DNA of 38,544 nucleotides, from the NCBI GenBank assembly GCA_030753675.1, contig JASMBU010000004.1, positions 61,379-99,922 on the forward strand, written 5' to 3'. A program made the position numbers and the translations under genes. This DNA comes from Methylococcales bacterium. Its GTDB lineage: Bacteria; Pseudomonadota; Gammaproteobacteria; Methylococcales; Methylomonadaceae. Numbering within the stretch: position 1 is the first letter of the stretch; every line of letters starts with the position of its first letter. The notes under the pieces were generated by a model, which had not been told where the DNA came from, searched no databases, and saw only the letters and a list, made by a program, of their open reading frames with translations. Shown here one piece after another: positions 15,734 through 23,496 of the stretch.

Positions 15734-16195
15734 ATGGACATTAAAATGTTAAAAAAATCATTGCTTTATTGGGTTATTGTTTTCGTTTTAAGTGGTGTGG
15801 GTAGTGCGGAAGTTTTAGCGGCTAAGAAATATCCGGCAAGTGACTTTAACTCGGTTGTAATTTATCAAAATGATGAGATTAAGAAAAATGCTTTGCAAGC
15901 TCAAACTCAAGGGACGAAGAAGTCTTCCATCTCGGCATTAGAGTTATTATTGGGTATAGGTTTTTTAGGGTTTATTGGGTTTTTGTTTAAATCGACTCCG
16001 GTATCGACGGTGTCAGCGAGTGAATTATCGACAACTGATCATGTAGAGGATGTCCAAGTTGTCGATAATATAGAAGGCATAACGGTCAAAGAAGAAGTCG
16101 TTGCTACGGAGGAGGATGCCCCCGCTGACAATATTGTGGAAACGACGCCAGTTGTAGTTGCTAAACGGAAACGTTACGGGTATCAGGGTAGGTAA
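15734..16195 (+). CDS. Hypothetical membrane-anchored protein with acidic tail
   Basis: The 153-aa product has an N-terminal signal sequence or TM (about 5-28, ending SAEVLAA), a short polar stretch, a second TM (ELLLGIGFLGFIGFLF, about 70-85), and a low-complexity tail rich in Val, Glu, Asp and Thr that ends with a basic RKRYGYQGR. No family is recognised. ATG 15746 (MLKKSLL) is an alternative start. A near-consensus promoter ends 23 bases upstream of ATG 15734. Confidence 0.5.
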   Translation: MDIKMLKKSLLYWVIVFVLSGVGSAEVLAAKKYPASDFNSVVIYQNDEIKKNALQAQTQGTKKSSISALELLLGIGFLGFIGFLFKSTPVSTVSASELSTTDHVEDVQVVDNIEGITVKEEVVATEEDAPADNIVETTPVVVAKRKRYGYQGR

Positions 16196-16215
16196 TTTAA
16201 AAAGCGATATTTCTT

Positions 16216-16325
16216 AGGAGGGCTGTTTTAAAGGCATTAATTATATTTATAGTACTTTTTTAACAGCTTGTAATGATATGGATAGCATGCGTATGCCATC
16301 AGAGCAGGTCTCTTTGGTGGCATGA
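16216..16325 (+). pseudogene. Remnant of a tiny lipoprotein gene
   Basis: A perfect AGGAGG (16216-16221) is followed, without a start codon, by KALIIFIVLF in one frame. After a T6 run (16256-16261) the next frame reads LTACNDMDSMRMPSEQVSLVA to TGA 16323-16325. One extra T would join them into a signal with lipobox LTAC, like entericidin-type peptides. The missing start codon and the frame break suggest a decayed gene of about 30 codons. Confidence 0.35.
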
Positions 16326-16455
16326 GATTTGTCCTGAAAGTTGTGTCTAGATCATAAAAAGGATGCGCCAGAAAATTTAGGGGAAAACAATAGGGTTACA
16401 GATAGCAATTGTTTCCCAGCGCTTAACGTAGTCTTGTGATCAGAGTCTTAACAGA

Positions 16456-16614
16456 ATGATTAAATTTCCAACTTTTAAGAAGAAAAAGAAATTCATTTTC
16501 AGTAAGCCTAAATTAGCGCAATGGGTGGTTAAACGAGTGGGTTGGAAAAACAGTTTTAAATTTGTGCGCTTTATTGCCCGCAAGAAATTTGAAGGACGAC
16601 TTAAAAAAAGGTAA
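16456..16614 (+). CDS. Small very basic hypothetical protein (52 aa)
   Basis: ATG 16456 to TAA 16612-16614 encodes 52 residues, about one third Lys or Arg, with a KKKKK run near the start and a protein-like middle (LAQWVVKRVGW, FKFVRFIARKKFEGRLKKR). It could bind nucleic acid or the ribosome. No family is recognised and no clear ribosome site is present, so support rests on composition alone. The minus-strand ORF here is its shadow. Confidence 0.4.
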   Translation: MIKFPTFKKKKKFIFSKPKLAQWVVKRVGWKNSFKFVRFIARKKFEGRLKKR

Positions 16615-16711
16615 TTTTTTTTCAAAGTAATCGTTTGCTATTAACCCCTCTAATAATACGAGTTGTTAGTTTTGTGCGTGACTCAAGTCGAAATTATTTT
16701 AAAGCATAGCG

Positions 16712-18088
16712 TTATTTTAAATTGAGTCGGTAGCAAGGTTGGTAGGGCTGGTTCGAAGGTAATTTCATACGATTAGATTGAATATAGGCATTAAGTAATT
16801 CATCTATTGCGGCAAGAATAGAGGGGTCACCATTAATAGTAAAGGGACCTTTTTCTTTAATTTGTTTAATTCCTTCGGGTTTAACATTACCACTAACAAT
16901 TCCTGAAAAAACATGAGATAAATTATGTGCCAGATTATGTGTGGGTTGTTTCGTTTTTAATTCCAATGTTGCCATGCTTTGATGCGTTGGCGTAAAAGGA
17001 AACTGCGCCTTTTTATTAATGGTTAACGCCCAGTTGTATATAGGTGAAATACAATGACACGCCCGGTAAGCTTTGACTTCAGCAAGACCGTTCTTAATAT
17101 ATTGAGCGACAGCGCTCGTATCTGAAATAATAATTTTATAACATGACTGGGCCTCAGAGCCTAATGTTTTGCCGATAAAAACATCAAGCATTTCGAAATA
17201 ATAAGCTGATTCTGTCGGTCCTGTAAAAATAAAGGGAAAAGGAATGTTGCGATTGTTGTCTTCTAAGAGAATGGCTAATAAATAGAGGATTTCTTCAGTC
17301 GTTCCTACTCCGCCAGGAAACACGATGATACCATGAGCCATTCTTACAAAGCCTTCTAGGCGTTTTTCAATATCGGGGAAGGTAATTAAATCCTTAACAA
17401 TTGCATTAGGGGGTTCTGCAGCAATTATGCCGATTTCAGTAAGGCCGATGAGCCGTTGTTTATTTAGCCTTTGTTTAGCCCAGCCAATTGTGGCTCCTTT
17501 CATCGGTCCTTTCATCGCGCCGGGTCCGGAACCGGTACAGATATCGAAATGCCGTAAGCCTAATTCGTAACCCACTTCTTTACTGTAATCATACTCGACA
17601 GGATTAATTGCGTGCCCACCCCAGCAAGCAACTAAAGATTCGCCGTTTTCATGATTGATAATACCGGCATTGCGGATTTGATGAAATACGGTATTGGTAA
17701 TGTCATCAGGGGTTAGTGCTTTGCAAGAATCCGTCGTTTCAAGTTGTTCGATAAAAAGGATATCACGAATAATCGCAAATAAATGCTCTTTGATCCCGGT
17801 AATAAGCTTCCCGTCTACAAAAGCATAGGTCGGGGCTTGATTCAGTTTAATATTAAGACCGCGGTCGGTTGCAATAGGCGTAATTGTGAAATTTTTATAG
17901 AGATGGAGCATGACCGCTGGGTCATCGGTGACTGAGCCGGTATTTAGGACGGCAAGGGCACAATGACGTAAGAGTTGGCCTTTATTTCCGGCATTTAATG
18001 AAACGATGCTGTTGATTTCATATTGTGAGAAATGGTGTCCTTTTCTTAATGGGCTAATGATGATTTCTTTAATGTACTCAGCGCTCAT
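16712..18088 (-). CDS. ppnN: Pyrimidine/purine nucleotide 5'-monophosphate nucleosidase PpnN (YgdH)
   Basis: PpnN hydrolyses nucleoside monophosphates to base and ribose 5-phosphate and in E. coli is controlled by (p)ppGpp. The 458-aa protein aligns with YgdH along its length: HCALAVLNTGSVTDDP, FVDGKLITGIKEHLFAIIRDILF, CWGGHAI, and the LOG-family catalytic motif GIIVFPGGVGTTEE. CTGSGPGAMKGPMKGA is also typical. AGAGGA precedes ATG 18088 by about 6 bases. Monocistronic, with its own upstream gap of about 200 bases shared with the divergent esterase gene. Confidence 0.93.
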   Translation of the reverse strand: MSAEYIKEIIISPLRKGHHFSQYEINSIVSLNAGNKGQLLRHCALAVLNTGSVTDDPAVMLHLYKNFTITPIATDRGLNIKLNQAPTYAFVDGKLITGIKEHLFAIIRDILFIEQLETTDSCKALTPDDITNTVFHQIRNAGIINHENGESLVACWGGHAINPVEYDYSKEVGYELGLRHFDICTGSGPGAMKGPMKGATIGWAKQRLNKQRLIGLTEIGIIAAEPPNAIVKDLITFPDIEKRLEGFVRMAHGIIVFPGGVGTTEEILYLLAILLEDNNRNIPFPFIFTGPTESAYYFEMLDVFIGKTLGSEAQSCYKIIISDTSAVAQYIKNGLAEVKAYRACHCISPIYNWALTINKKAQFPFTPTHQSMATLELKTKQPTHNLAHNLSHVFSGIVSGNVKPEGIKQIKEKGPFTINGDPSILAAIDELLNAYIQSNRMKLPSNQPYQPCYRLNLK

Positions 18089-18293
18089 TTTATCCTCTGA
18101 AAAATCTGTTGTAATGCCCTGTGACTGGTGGTGATTACTGCGTTATCATAGTAACAGAGTTTTTTACGCAATGAATCCAAGCATCAATCATTTATTTGAG
18201 TACCCCTCACAATGATTTAATTTGTAAAAGGGTGTTTTTTGAGTGTGGGTGTGAATTTATTTTTTAAAATTTTATGAATCATCTAACTACAGT

Positions 18294-19082
18294 ATGGTAG
18301 TAAGTAAACCACTTCCTCTCGTTTTTCAAACTTTTGGGGAGGCTCAAAAACCACCCTTGATTATTTTGCATGGTTTTTTTGCGTCGGCGAGAAATTGGCG
18401 ATCTGTTGCAAAACGCTTGTCGGATAAATTTTATGTGTATGTTTTAGACTTAAGAAATCATGGTGAGTCACCGCATTCAGACGTTATGGATTATCCTGCA
18501 ATGTCACAAGATCTTTTGTTCTTTATGGACCAGCAGGGTTTATTAAAAGCGAATATTCTGGGTCACAGTATGGGGGGGAAAGTGGCTATGTGGTTTGCCT
18601 TACAGCATTCACAGCGTTTATTGAGTCTTGTTATTGCTGATATTTCACCAAAAACCTATGTGCATTCCTTTGATGCAACGATTAGGGCTTTGCAACAGAT
18701 TCCTTTGGCCCAGATAACTATTCGAAAAGAGGCTGACAATTATTTATTGGCGACCATTAAGGACAGTAACTTTAGGCAATTTTTATTACAAAACCTAGTC
18801 CTTGATAAGGGGCGTTACCGATGGCGTATTAATTTGCCTGTTTTCTCTCGATGTTCTGATAATATTGTGGCTTTTCCTCGTATAGAATCCGAATTACTGT
18901 GGAGGAATTCAGTCTTGTTTTTGGGTGGGGCAGAGTCAACTTATTTAGATTCCACCGCTATTTTAAAACTGTTCCCAAATGCGGTCATTGATACGATTCA
19001 AGAGGCAGGGCATTGGCTTCATGCAGAGCAACCCGATTTGTTTTGTGAACGAGTTTTAGGTTATTTGGAACATGGCGTGTAA
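18294..19082 (+). CDS. Alpha/beta hydrolase, YbfF-type esterase
   Basis: The 262-aa hydrolase has the oxyanion loop LHGFFASARNW, strand motif VYVLDLRNHGESP, nucleophile elbow GHSMGG, then ADISPKTY, and a C-terminal EAGHWLHAEQP with the catalytic His. This pattern is that of the YbfF acyl-CoA/ester esterases. The catalytic triad is Ser, an Asp after the cap, and His. Natural substrate unknown. The ribosome site is weak. Divergent from ppnN; the arsenate reductase gene follows 78 bases later. Confidence 0.85.
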   Translation: MVVSKPLPLVFQTFGEAQKPPLIILHGFFASARNWRSVAKRLSDKFYVYVLDLRNHGESPHSDVMDYPAMSQDLLFFMDQQGLLKANILGHSMGGKVAMWFALQHSQRLLSLVIADISPKTYVHSFDATIRALQQIPLAQITIRKEADNYLLATIKDSNFRQFLLQNLVLDKGRYRWRINLPVFSRCSDNIVAFPRIESELLWRNSVLFLGGAESTYLDSTAILKLFPNAVIDTIQEAGHWLHAEQPDLFCERVLGYLEHGV

Positions 19083-19160
19083 AGTTGTATCGTGTTTGTT
19101 CATGATAAAAATAATGTGTTGTGGGGATTGCAGTGATGGATTATGAGTTTGGAGAATAAG

Positions 19161-19631
19161 ATGAAGATTTTATTTATTTGCACTCACAATCGGTGTCGCA
19201 GTATTTTATCAGAAGCGATTACTAATCAATTGGCGCAAGGTCGAATTGTTGCACGTAGTGCTGGAAGCCAGCCAATCGGTACGGTTCATCCATTGTCAAT
19301 TCAGTACCTTCTGGAAAATAACTTTTCAGTCGCAGATTTAGAAAGTCAGTCTTGGGATGACTTCTCTGATTTTAATCCTGATTTGATTATCACCGTATGT
19401 GATAAGGCGGCGGGTGAGGTTTGTCCTGTGTGGTTTGGTCAGTCTACTCAGGTACACTGGGGTCTTAAAGATCCGTCAAAAATAGAAGGTAGTGCGCAAG
19501 ATATAGCGGCCGGTTTTCAAGAGGCCATTGATGAAATTAGTTTAAGAGTTCAGGCATTATTAACGCTTGATTTAGATGTGTTTGATCCAATTTCTTTAAA
19601 ACGAGCCATGTTAAATTTAGGAGCCATTTAG
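19161..19631 (+). CDS. arsC: Arsenate reductase, low-molecular-weight PTP type
   Basis: The enzyme reduces arsenate to arsenite with thiols. The 156-aa protein starts MKILFICTHNRCRS, the CX5R anion loop (Cys7-Arg13), and keeps SAGSQPIG. The redox pair CDKAAGEVCPVW supplies resolving cysteines, and HWGLKDPS supplies the catalytic Asp. ATG 19161 is chosen for its GGAG at 7 bases; an upstream ATG at 19143 adds 6 residues without a good site. No arsR or arsB is nearby. The last 4 bases overlap the convergent M23 gene. Confidence 0.88.
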   Translation: MKILFICTHNRCRSILSEAITNQLAQGRIVARSAGSQPIGTVHPLSIQYLLENNFSVADLESQSWDDFSDFNPDLIITVCDKAAGEVCPVWFGQSTQVHWGLKDPSKIEGSAQDIAAGFQEAIDEISLRVQALLTLDLDVFDPISLKRAMLNLGAI

Positions 19632-20476
19632 TTGATAGGCTCGCCTTTTAACTGTGGTAAATAGGAATTAATAAATAGAGCCGGATCAACTTTGACTTTA
19701 TTTAAATAAATATTCCAGTGTAGGTGCGGTCCAGTGACTCTACCGGTTTCACCCACGGTACCGAGGATTTCACCACGGTAAACTCGTTGACCCGGTTTAA
19801 CGTGAATATCGGACATATGAAAATAACCGGATATTAGGCCTTGGCCATGGTCAAGAAAGACAGTTTTCCCGTTGTAGTAAAAATGTCCGGTTTCGAGAAC
19901 CTTGGCTGTTGTTGGTGCCGTAATTGCAGTACCTTTAGGCGCCGCTATATCTAGGCCGCTGTGAGGGTTTTTGGGTTGATTATTAAAAAACCGCCTTAAT
20001 CCAAATAAACTGCTGAGTCGGCCGACTACCGGTAAACTAAAATCAGTCGCTATGCGATCCTTTTCTGACCACGTATTTAAGGCACGGTTGATGGGTCTGC
20101 GTTCTTTCTTGATGCGCGCTAGGTTAGTCGCATTTGGGCTCACCATTTGAGTGTTCTTGAGCGTTATATATTGTGCAGGGTAGTTTTTCGCGCTAATGGT
20201 GAACGGTATTTTTTTATTTTTTTGGTGGCTTGTGGTCACTCGGAGTTGGTGAGTACCTGGTTTTAGACTCAGTGGTATGCCTACGATAGCGGTCCAGTGG
20301 TCCTGGTTCTTAACGACCAAAACGCGGTTTTTTAGAAAAGAAGCGGTGGGTTTTTCAGTATGACTAGGGGCAAGTTGTTTGATGACTATTCCGCCTGGAA
20401 CGGCTAAAGGCTCAGGCAGCGTGGCCGCGTTAGCAATGAGTGTGAGAAAGAACAGTAGTATGATTTTTTTTATCAT
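19628..20476 (-). CDS. M23 family (LytM-like) metallopeptidase
   Basis: The 282-aa exported protein has a signal peptide (about 1-17, MIKKIILLFFLTLIANA), a beta-rich middle domain and a C-terminal Peptidase_M23 domain. Zinc ligands are in HSGLDIAAP (HxxxD) and GPHLHWNIY (HxH). It should cut or regulate cutting of peptidoglycan cross-bridges in the periplasm. It overlaps the xseA stop by 4 bases (ATGA), so the two are translated together. Confidence 0.9.
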   Translation of the reverse strand: MIKKIILLFFLTLIANAATLPEPLAVPGGIVIKQLAPSHTEKPTASFLKNRVLVVKNQDHWTAIVGIPLSLKPGTHQLRVTTSHQKNKKIPFTISAKNYPAQYITLKNTQMVSPNATNLARIKKERRPINRALNTWSEKDRIATDFSLPVVGRLSSLFGLRRFFNNQPKNPHSGLDIAAPKGTAITAPTTAKVLETGHFYYNGKTVFLDHGQGLISGYFHMSDIHVKPGQRVYRGEILGTVGETGRVTGPHLHWNIYLNKVKVDPALFINSYLPQLKGEPIN

Positions 20477-21810
20477 GATTTTATTTCTTTAATTTGGCTA
20501 ATAATCTGGCCTTCTGAAAACTGTGTATTTATTTTATCATCGATAGTAAGGTTTCTTATTGAGGAGATGATTTCACCTGTTTCGGGCCGGGTAATGAGTG
20601 CATAACCACGATTCAGTGTGGCTAAAGGGCTCAGGGAGTTTAATGTCTGGCTGTAATGAATCAAATGGTGTTTTTTTAAGGATAATTGGTCTTTAATAGC
20701 ATGCTTCAATCGGTTAGATAAGAGTTGGTTATGATATTTTTGAGTGCGAATCCCAACTTTTGGATTGTTCGTTAGTAATTGTGTTTTTCTGATGCTGAGT
20801 TTTGCGTGTAGGGCATTAAGTTTTGTAATCAACGTATTGTTTAAGCGAATTTCTAAGTCATCAAGACGTTGCGCTCGGGTTAATAATTTTTGCCTAGGGT
20901 CTGTCTGCTGTATGCGGTTTAAGAGGGTGGCTATTCGTGCGTTAAAAAAACTTAAACGGTTTAATGTTAAATGAATAAATTGTTTTTCAAGGTTTAATAG
21001 TTTTAGCATTAATTCCTTACCATCAGGACTGACTTGTTCAGCAGCAGCGGAAGGGGTTGCCATTCGTTTATCAGCAACAAAATCTGCAATAGTAAAATCA
21101 GTTTCGTGGCCAATTCCAGTGACAATGGGGAGTTGGCTACGATTGATTGCGCGGGCGACAATTTCTTCATTAAAGGCCCATAAATCTTCTAAAGACCCGC
21201 CCCCCCGAGCGATAATTAAAACATCACAGTCTGCTTTACGATTAGCGGTTTCTATGGCATTTACAATAGCGTATTTAGCCTGACTACCTTGCACAGGTGT
21301 GGGATAAATGATCAGGGGTGTAGCCATAAAACGGCGCTTTAAAACAGATAAAATATCTTGGATGGCTGCACCCGTTGGTGAGGTGATTAAGCCAATTTGT
21401 TTAGGGAAGGCGGGTAGTTTTTTTTTAATTTCTTGGGCAAATAAGCCTTCAGTTTTAAGGTGTTTTTTTAAGGCCTCAAAGGTGCGGAGAAGTTCGCCTT
21501 CACCTGCGGGTTCTATTTTTTCAACAATTAGTTGGTAGTCACCACGTGATTCATATAGGCTGACTTGTGCCGTTACAATAATAGCAATGCCATTAGCAGG
21601 CTTAAAAGGCAATTGTCTAGTCGATAGGCGAAACATAGCGCAACGAATTTGGGCGTGTTCATCTTTGAGTGTAAAATAGAGATGCCCTGAAGATGGGGTG
21701 CTCAAATTGGATATTTCACCTTCAACACGAATTCGGAAGAAGTTTTGTAAGAGAAGTTGTTTGGTTTCACGATTAAGCGCTGAAACAGAATAGATAGATT
21801 GAAGATTCAT
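20473..21810 (-). CDS. xseA: Exodeoxyribonuclease VII large subunit
   Basis: XseA with the small subunit XseB degrades single-stranded DNA in both directions. The 445-aa protein has the N-terminal OB fold (VEGEISNLSTPSSGHLYFTL), the catalytic core with GLITSPTGAAIQDIL, IIARGGGSLEDLWAFNEE, and VTGIGHETDFTIADFVAD, a long coiled coil (about 260-380), and the terminal LNRGYALI motif. Length is usual. xseB is not in the window. The M23 gene follows with a 4-base overlap. Confidence 0.96.
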   Translation of the reverse strand: MNLQSIYSVSALNRETKQLLLQNFFRIRVEGEISNLSTPSSGHLYFTLKDEHAQIRCAMFRLSTRQLPFKPANGIAIIVTAQVSLYESRGDYQLIVEKIEPAGEGELLRTFEALKKHLKTEGLFAQEIKKKLPAFPKQIGLITSPTGAAIQDILSVLKRRFMATPLIIYPTPVQGSQAKYAIVNAIETANRKADCDVLIIARGGGSLEDLWAFNEEIVARAINRSQLPIVTGIGHETDFTIADFVADKRMATPSAAAEQVSPDGKELMLKLLNLEKQFIHLTLNRLSFFNARIATLLNRIQQTDPRQKLLTRAQRLDDLEIRLNNTLITKLNALHAKLSIRKTQLLTNNPKVGIRTQKYHNQLLSNRLKHAIKDQLSLKKHHLIHYSQTLNSLSPLATLNRGYALITRPETGEIISSIRNLTIDDKINTQFSEGQIISQIKEIKS

Positions 21811-21921
21811 AACTGAATTTTAACATGTACCGGTAATTAGTATTGTTTGATAAATTTAAATGCTTTACTTAAACTTACAGTATGAAAACACTGATTGTAT
21901 TAGAAAGTAGAATGATAGGTT

Positions 21922-22218
21922 ATGTTGCATATAATTTCTAAGGTGCCATTGACCACAAGACTCTTTGATCGGTTGGGGACTGATGCTAATGACAGTGTGA
22001 TTATTACCGGTGATGCCGTTATCACAGTAATGCGAGAAGGAGAATGGGCTAACTACTGGGCAGTTGTCGTTACGCATATGACTGTTAATGTCTTGTCGGT
22101 TGATTTGGCTATCCGCGGTATTGTGAAACCTGACCTTGTTGGTGGGCTGAAACTGGTGGATTATTCAGGTTTTGTGGAGTTGACAGTTGTACATTCGGTC
22201 ATGCATTCGTGGCATTAA
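21922..22218 (+). CDS. dsrH: DsrH/TusB family sulfur-relay protein
   Basis: The 98-aa protein fits DsrH/TusB: MLHIISKVPL start, ITGDAVITVM centre (usual DGV region) and the C-terminal LVDYSGFVELTVVHSVMHSW. In DsrEFH/TusBCD this subunit helps build the hexamer that passes persulfide sulfur to DsrC/TusE. It has no cysteine at all, so it cannot itself carry sulfur. The usual dsrE/dsrF (tusD/tusC) genes are not upstream; the divergent xseA is. The start ATG 21922 has GATAGG close by. dsrC overlaps its 3' end by 10 bases. Confidence 0.8.
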   Translation: MLHIISKVPLTTRLFDRLGTDANDSVIITGDAVITVMREGEWANYWAVVVTHMTVNVLSVDLAIRGIVKPDLVGGLKLVDYSGFVELTVVHSVMHSWH

Positions 22219-22541
22219 AGCGACTAGGGGAAGATATTGCGCTGACTGACGAAGGGTTTTTATGTAATCTTCTCGATTGGTCACCTGGTATAGCCTATGT
22301 GCTGGCGGAAAATAATGGTATTCAGATGAGCGATGCGCATTGGGAGATTGTCGATTATGCAAGAAACTATTATTTGACCTATAAGCACTTACCCAATACT
22401 CGCGTTTTTATTAAAGGAGTCAAAAAAACATTCGGGCCCGATAAAGGTAATAGTCTTTATTTGCATCGATTATTCCCAGAAGGACCCTTGAGGTATGCCT
22501 GTAAACTCGCTGGATTGCCTAAACCACCAACATGTTTATAG
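22209..22541 (+). CDS. dsrC: DsrC/TusE family sulfur carrier with two C-terminal cysteines
   Basis: The 110-aa protein is a DsrC: LTDEGFLCNLLDWSP, DAHWEIVDYARNYY, and GPDKGNSLYLHRLFPEGP, ending CKLAGLPKPPTCL. It keeps both conserved cysteines, Cys98 and the penultimate Cys109 (spacing 11 as in true DsrC), whereas TusE proper often has only the last. DsrC carries a trisulfide or persulfide in sulfite reduction or sulfur oxidation; TusE feeds tRNA thiolation. The GTG start at 22209 overlaps dsrH and is likely translationally coupled. Convergent with hslR. Confidence 0.93.
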   Translation: MALKRLGEDIALTDEGFLCNLLDWSPGIAYVLAENNGIQMSDAHWEIVDYARNYYLTYKHLPNTRVFIKGVKKTFGPDKGNSLYLHRLFPEGPLRYACKLAGLPKPPTCL

Positions 22542-22561
22542 GATAAATGCGTTACTTCCAG

Positions 22562-22975
22562 TCATTGGCGAACAAACCGATGAATCTGTCGACGTTCTTT
22601 TTTATTAGGTCGATGGTCTTTGTGATTATCTTGCAGGACCTTTTTTTCACGGTTAAGCGAGATTTGTTTTTGTCTTTTATCAATGCTTTCTTGGCTTTCC
22701 TCATAAAGCAGTAATGCTTCCTTTAAGGGTTTACGGTGTTTGGCAAGCGAGACAATTGTAATATTCCATTGGTATAGATCTTTGGTAATAAATAAATGAG
22801 CCCCAATTTTAATTTCTTTTCCAGGTTTTATGCGTTGTTCATTAAGATGAACTTTACCGCCGGCAACAGCCTCAGCGGCAAGTTTTCGGGTTTTATAAAA
22901 GCGTGCAACCCAAAGCCATTTGTCTAGTCGAATGGCTTCTATTTCAGTGTTGTGTGTTGTTTTGAGTTTATTCAC
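22562..22975 (-). CDS. hslR: Heat-shock protein 15 (S4-domain RNA-binding)
   Basis: Hsp15 binds free 50S subunits that carry nascent chains and recycles them. The 137-aa protein has the S4 domain (IRLDKWLWVARFYKTRKLA, GGKVHLN, KPGKEIKIG) and a basic C-terminal tail (NREKKVLQDNHKDHRPNKKE). Length agrees with E. coli HslR. An ATG start at 22975 is used. Promoter region shared with the divergent DUF6394 gene. Confidence 0.9.
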   Translation of the reverse strand: MNKLKTTHNTEIEAIRLDKWLWVARFYKTRKLAAEAVAGGKVHLNEQRIKPGKEIKIGAHLFITKDLYQWNITIVSLAKHRKPLKEALLLYEESQESIDKRQKQISLNREKKVLQDNHKDHRPNKKERRQIHRFVRQ

Positions 22976-23079
22976 AGAGTTTATAAATTAATTGAGTTCA
23001 ATAAGGTATTTTGGAGTATTATTCTATTGTAAATCATAACTTAATTTTTACTGAATAGATTATTTCCTGGAGGAAATGG

Positions 23080-23463
23080 ATGAATCTAGAAAAAGTCATT
23101 TTCGGTTTTTTCATTGTTTTAGCAATGACCCTAAATTTCGGTTTTTTCCTGGGTGAAATTTCTAACCCTGCACATCACAATGTTAATGAGTTGTTTGCTG
23201 TGGTTGTTGTTAATTTCATTGCAACAGGATTGAAACTTGGAGATAGATCGCAGGTGGGTGCTGTTTTGTTATCAACCAGTTTAGTCGCCGACCTACAATT
23301 AATTGTGGCGGTTTTCTACTGGACATCAGCCACGCATATAACCATGGTTGGATTAACACCTGATGTAATGGCGAGCATTGTGGCATTATCTGGCGGTGCA
23401 CTTTTGGCGAATGTTGTTTCCGTTGTTATTTTAGTCGTCGACACTCTCATGTCACGCTTATAA
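23080..23463 (+). CDS. DUF6394 membrane protein
   Basis: The 127-aa protein has about four TM helices (starting about 8, 40, 60 and 100) and matches DUF6394, found beside TrkA-domain potassium channels in other gammaproteobacteria. A small polar loop (GEISNPAHHNVNE) is conserved in this group. Role unknown; as a constant neighbour it may be an accessory subunit of the channel. ATG 23080 has a good GGAGGA ribosome site. The channel gene follows 33 bases later. Confidence 0.75.
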   Translation: MNLEKVIFGFFIVLAMTLNFGFFLGEISNPAHHNVNELFAVVVVNFIATGLKLGDRSQVGAVLLSTSLVADLQLIVAVFYWTSATHITMVGLTPDVMASIVALSGGALLANVVSVVILVVDTLMSRL

Positions 23464-23496
23464 GCGTTTTTTTTATTTAATTCTAAGTGCTAAACA

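Noticed and set aside
18274-18300. 8-codon uORF overlapping the esterase start
   Set aside because: No ribosome site; too short to support regulation.
21881-21940. 19-codon ORF just before and overlapping dsrH
   Set aside because: No ribosome site and no similarity to DsrE/DsrF; likely chance.
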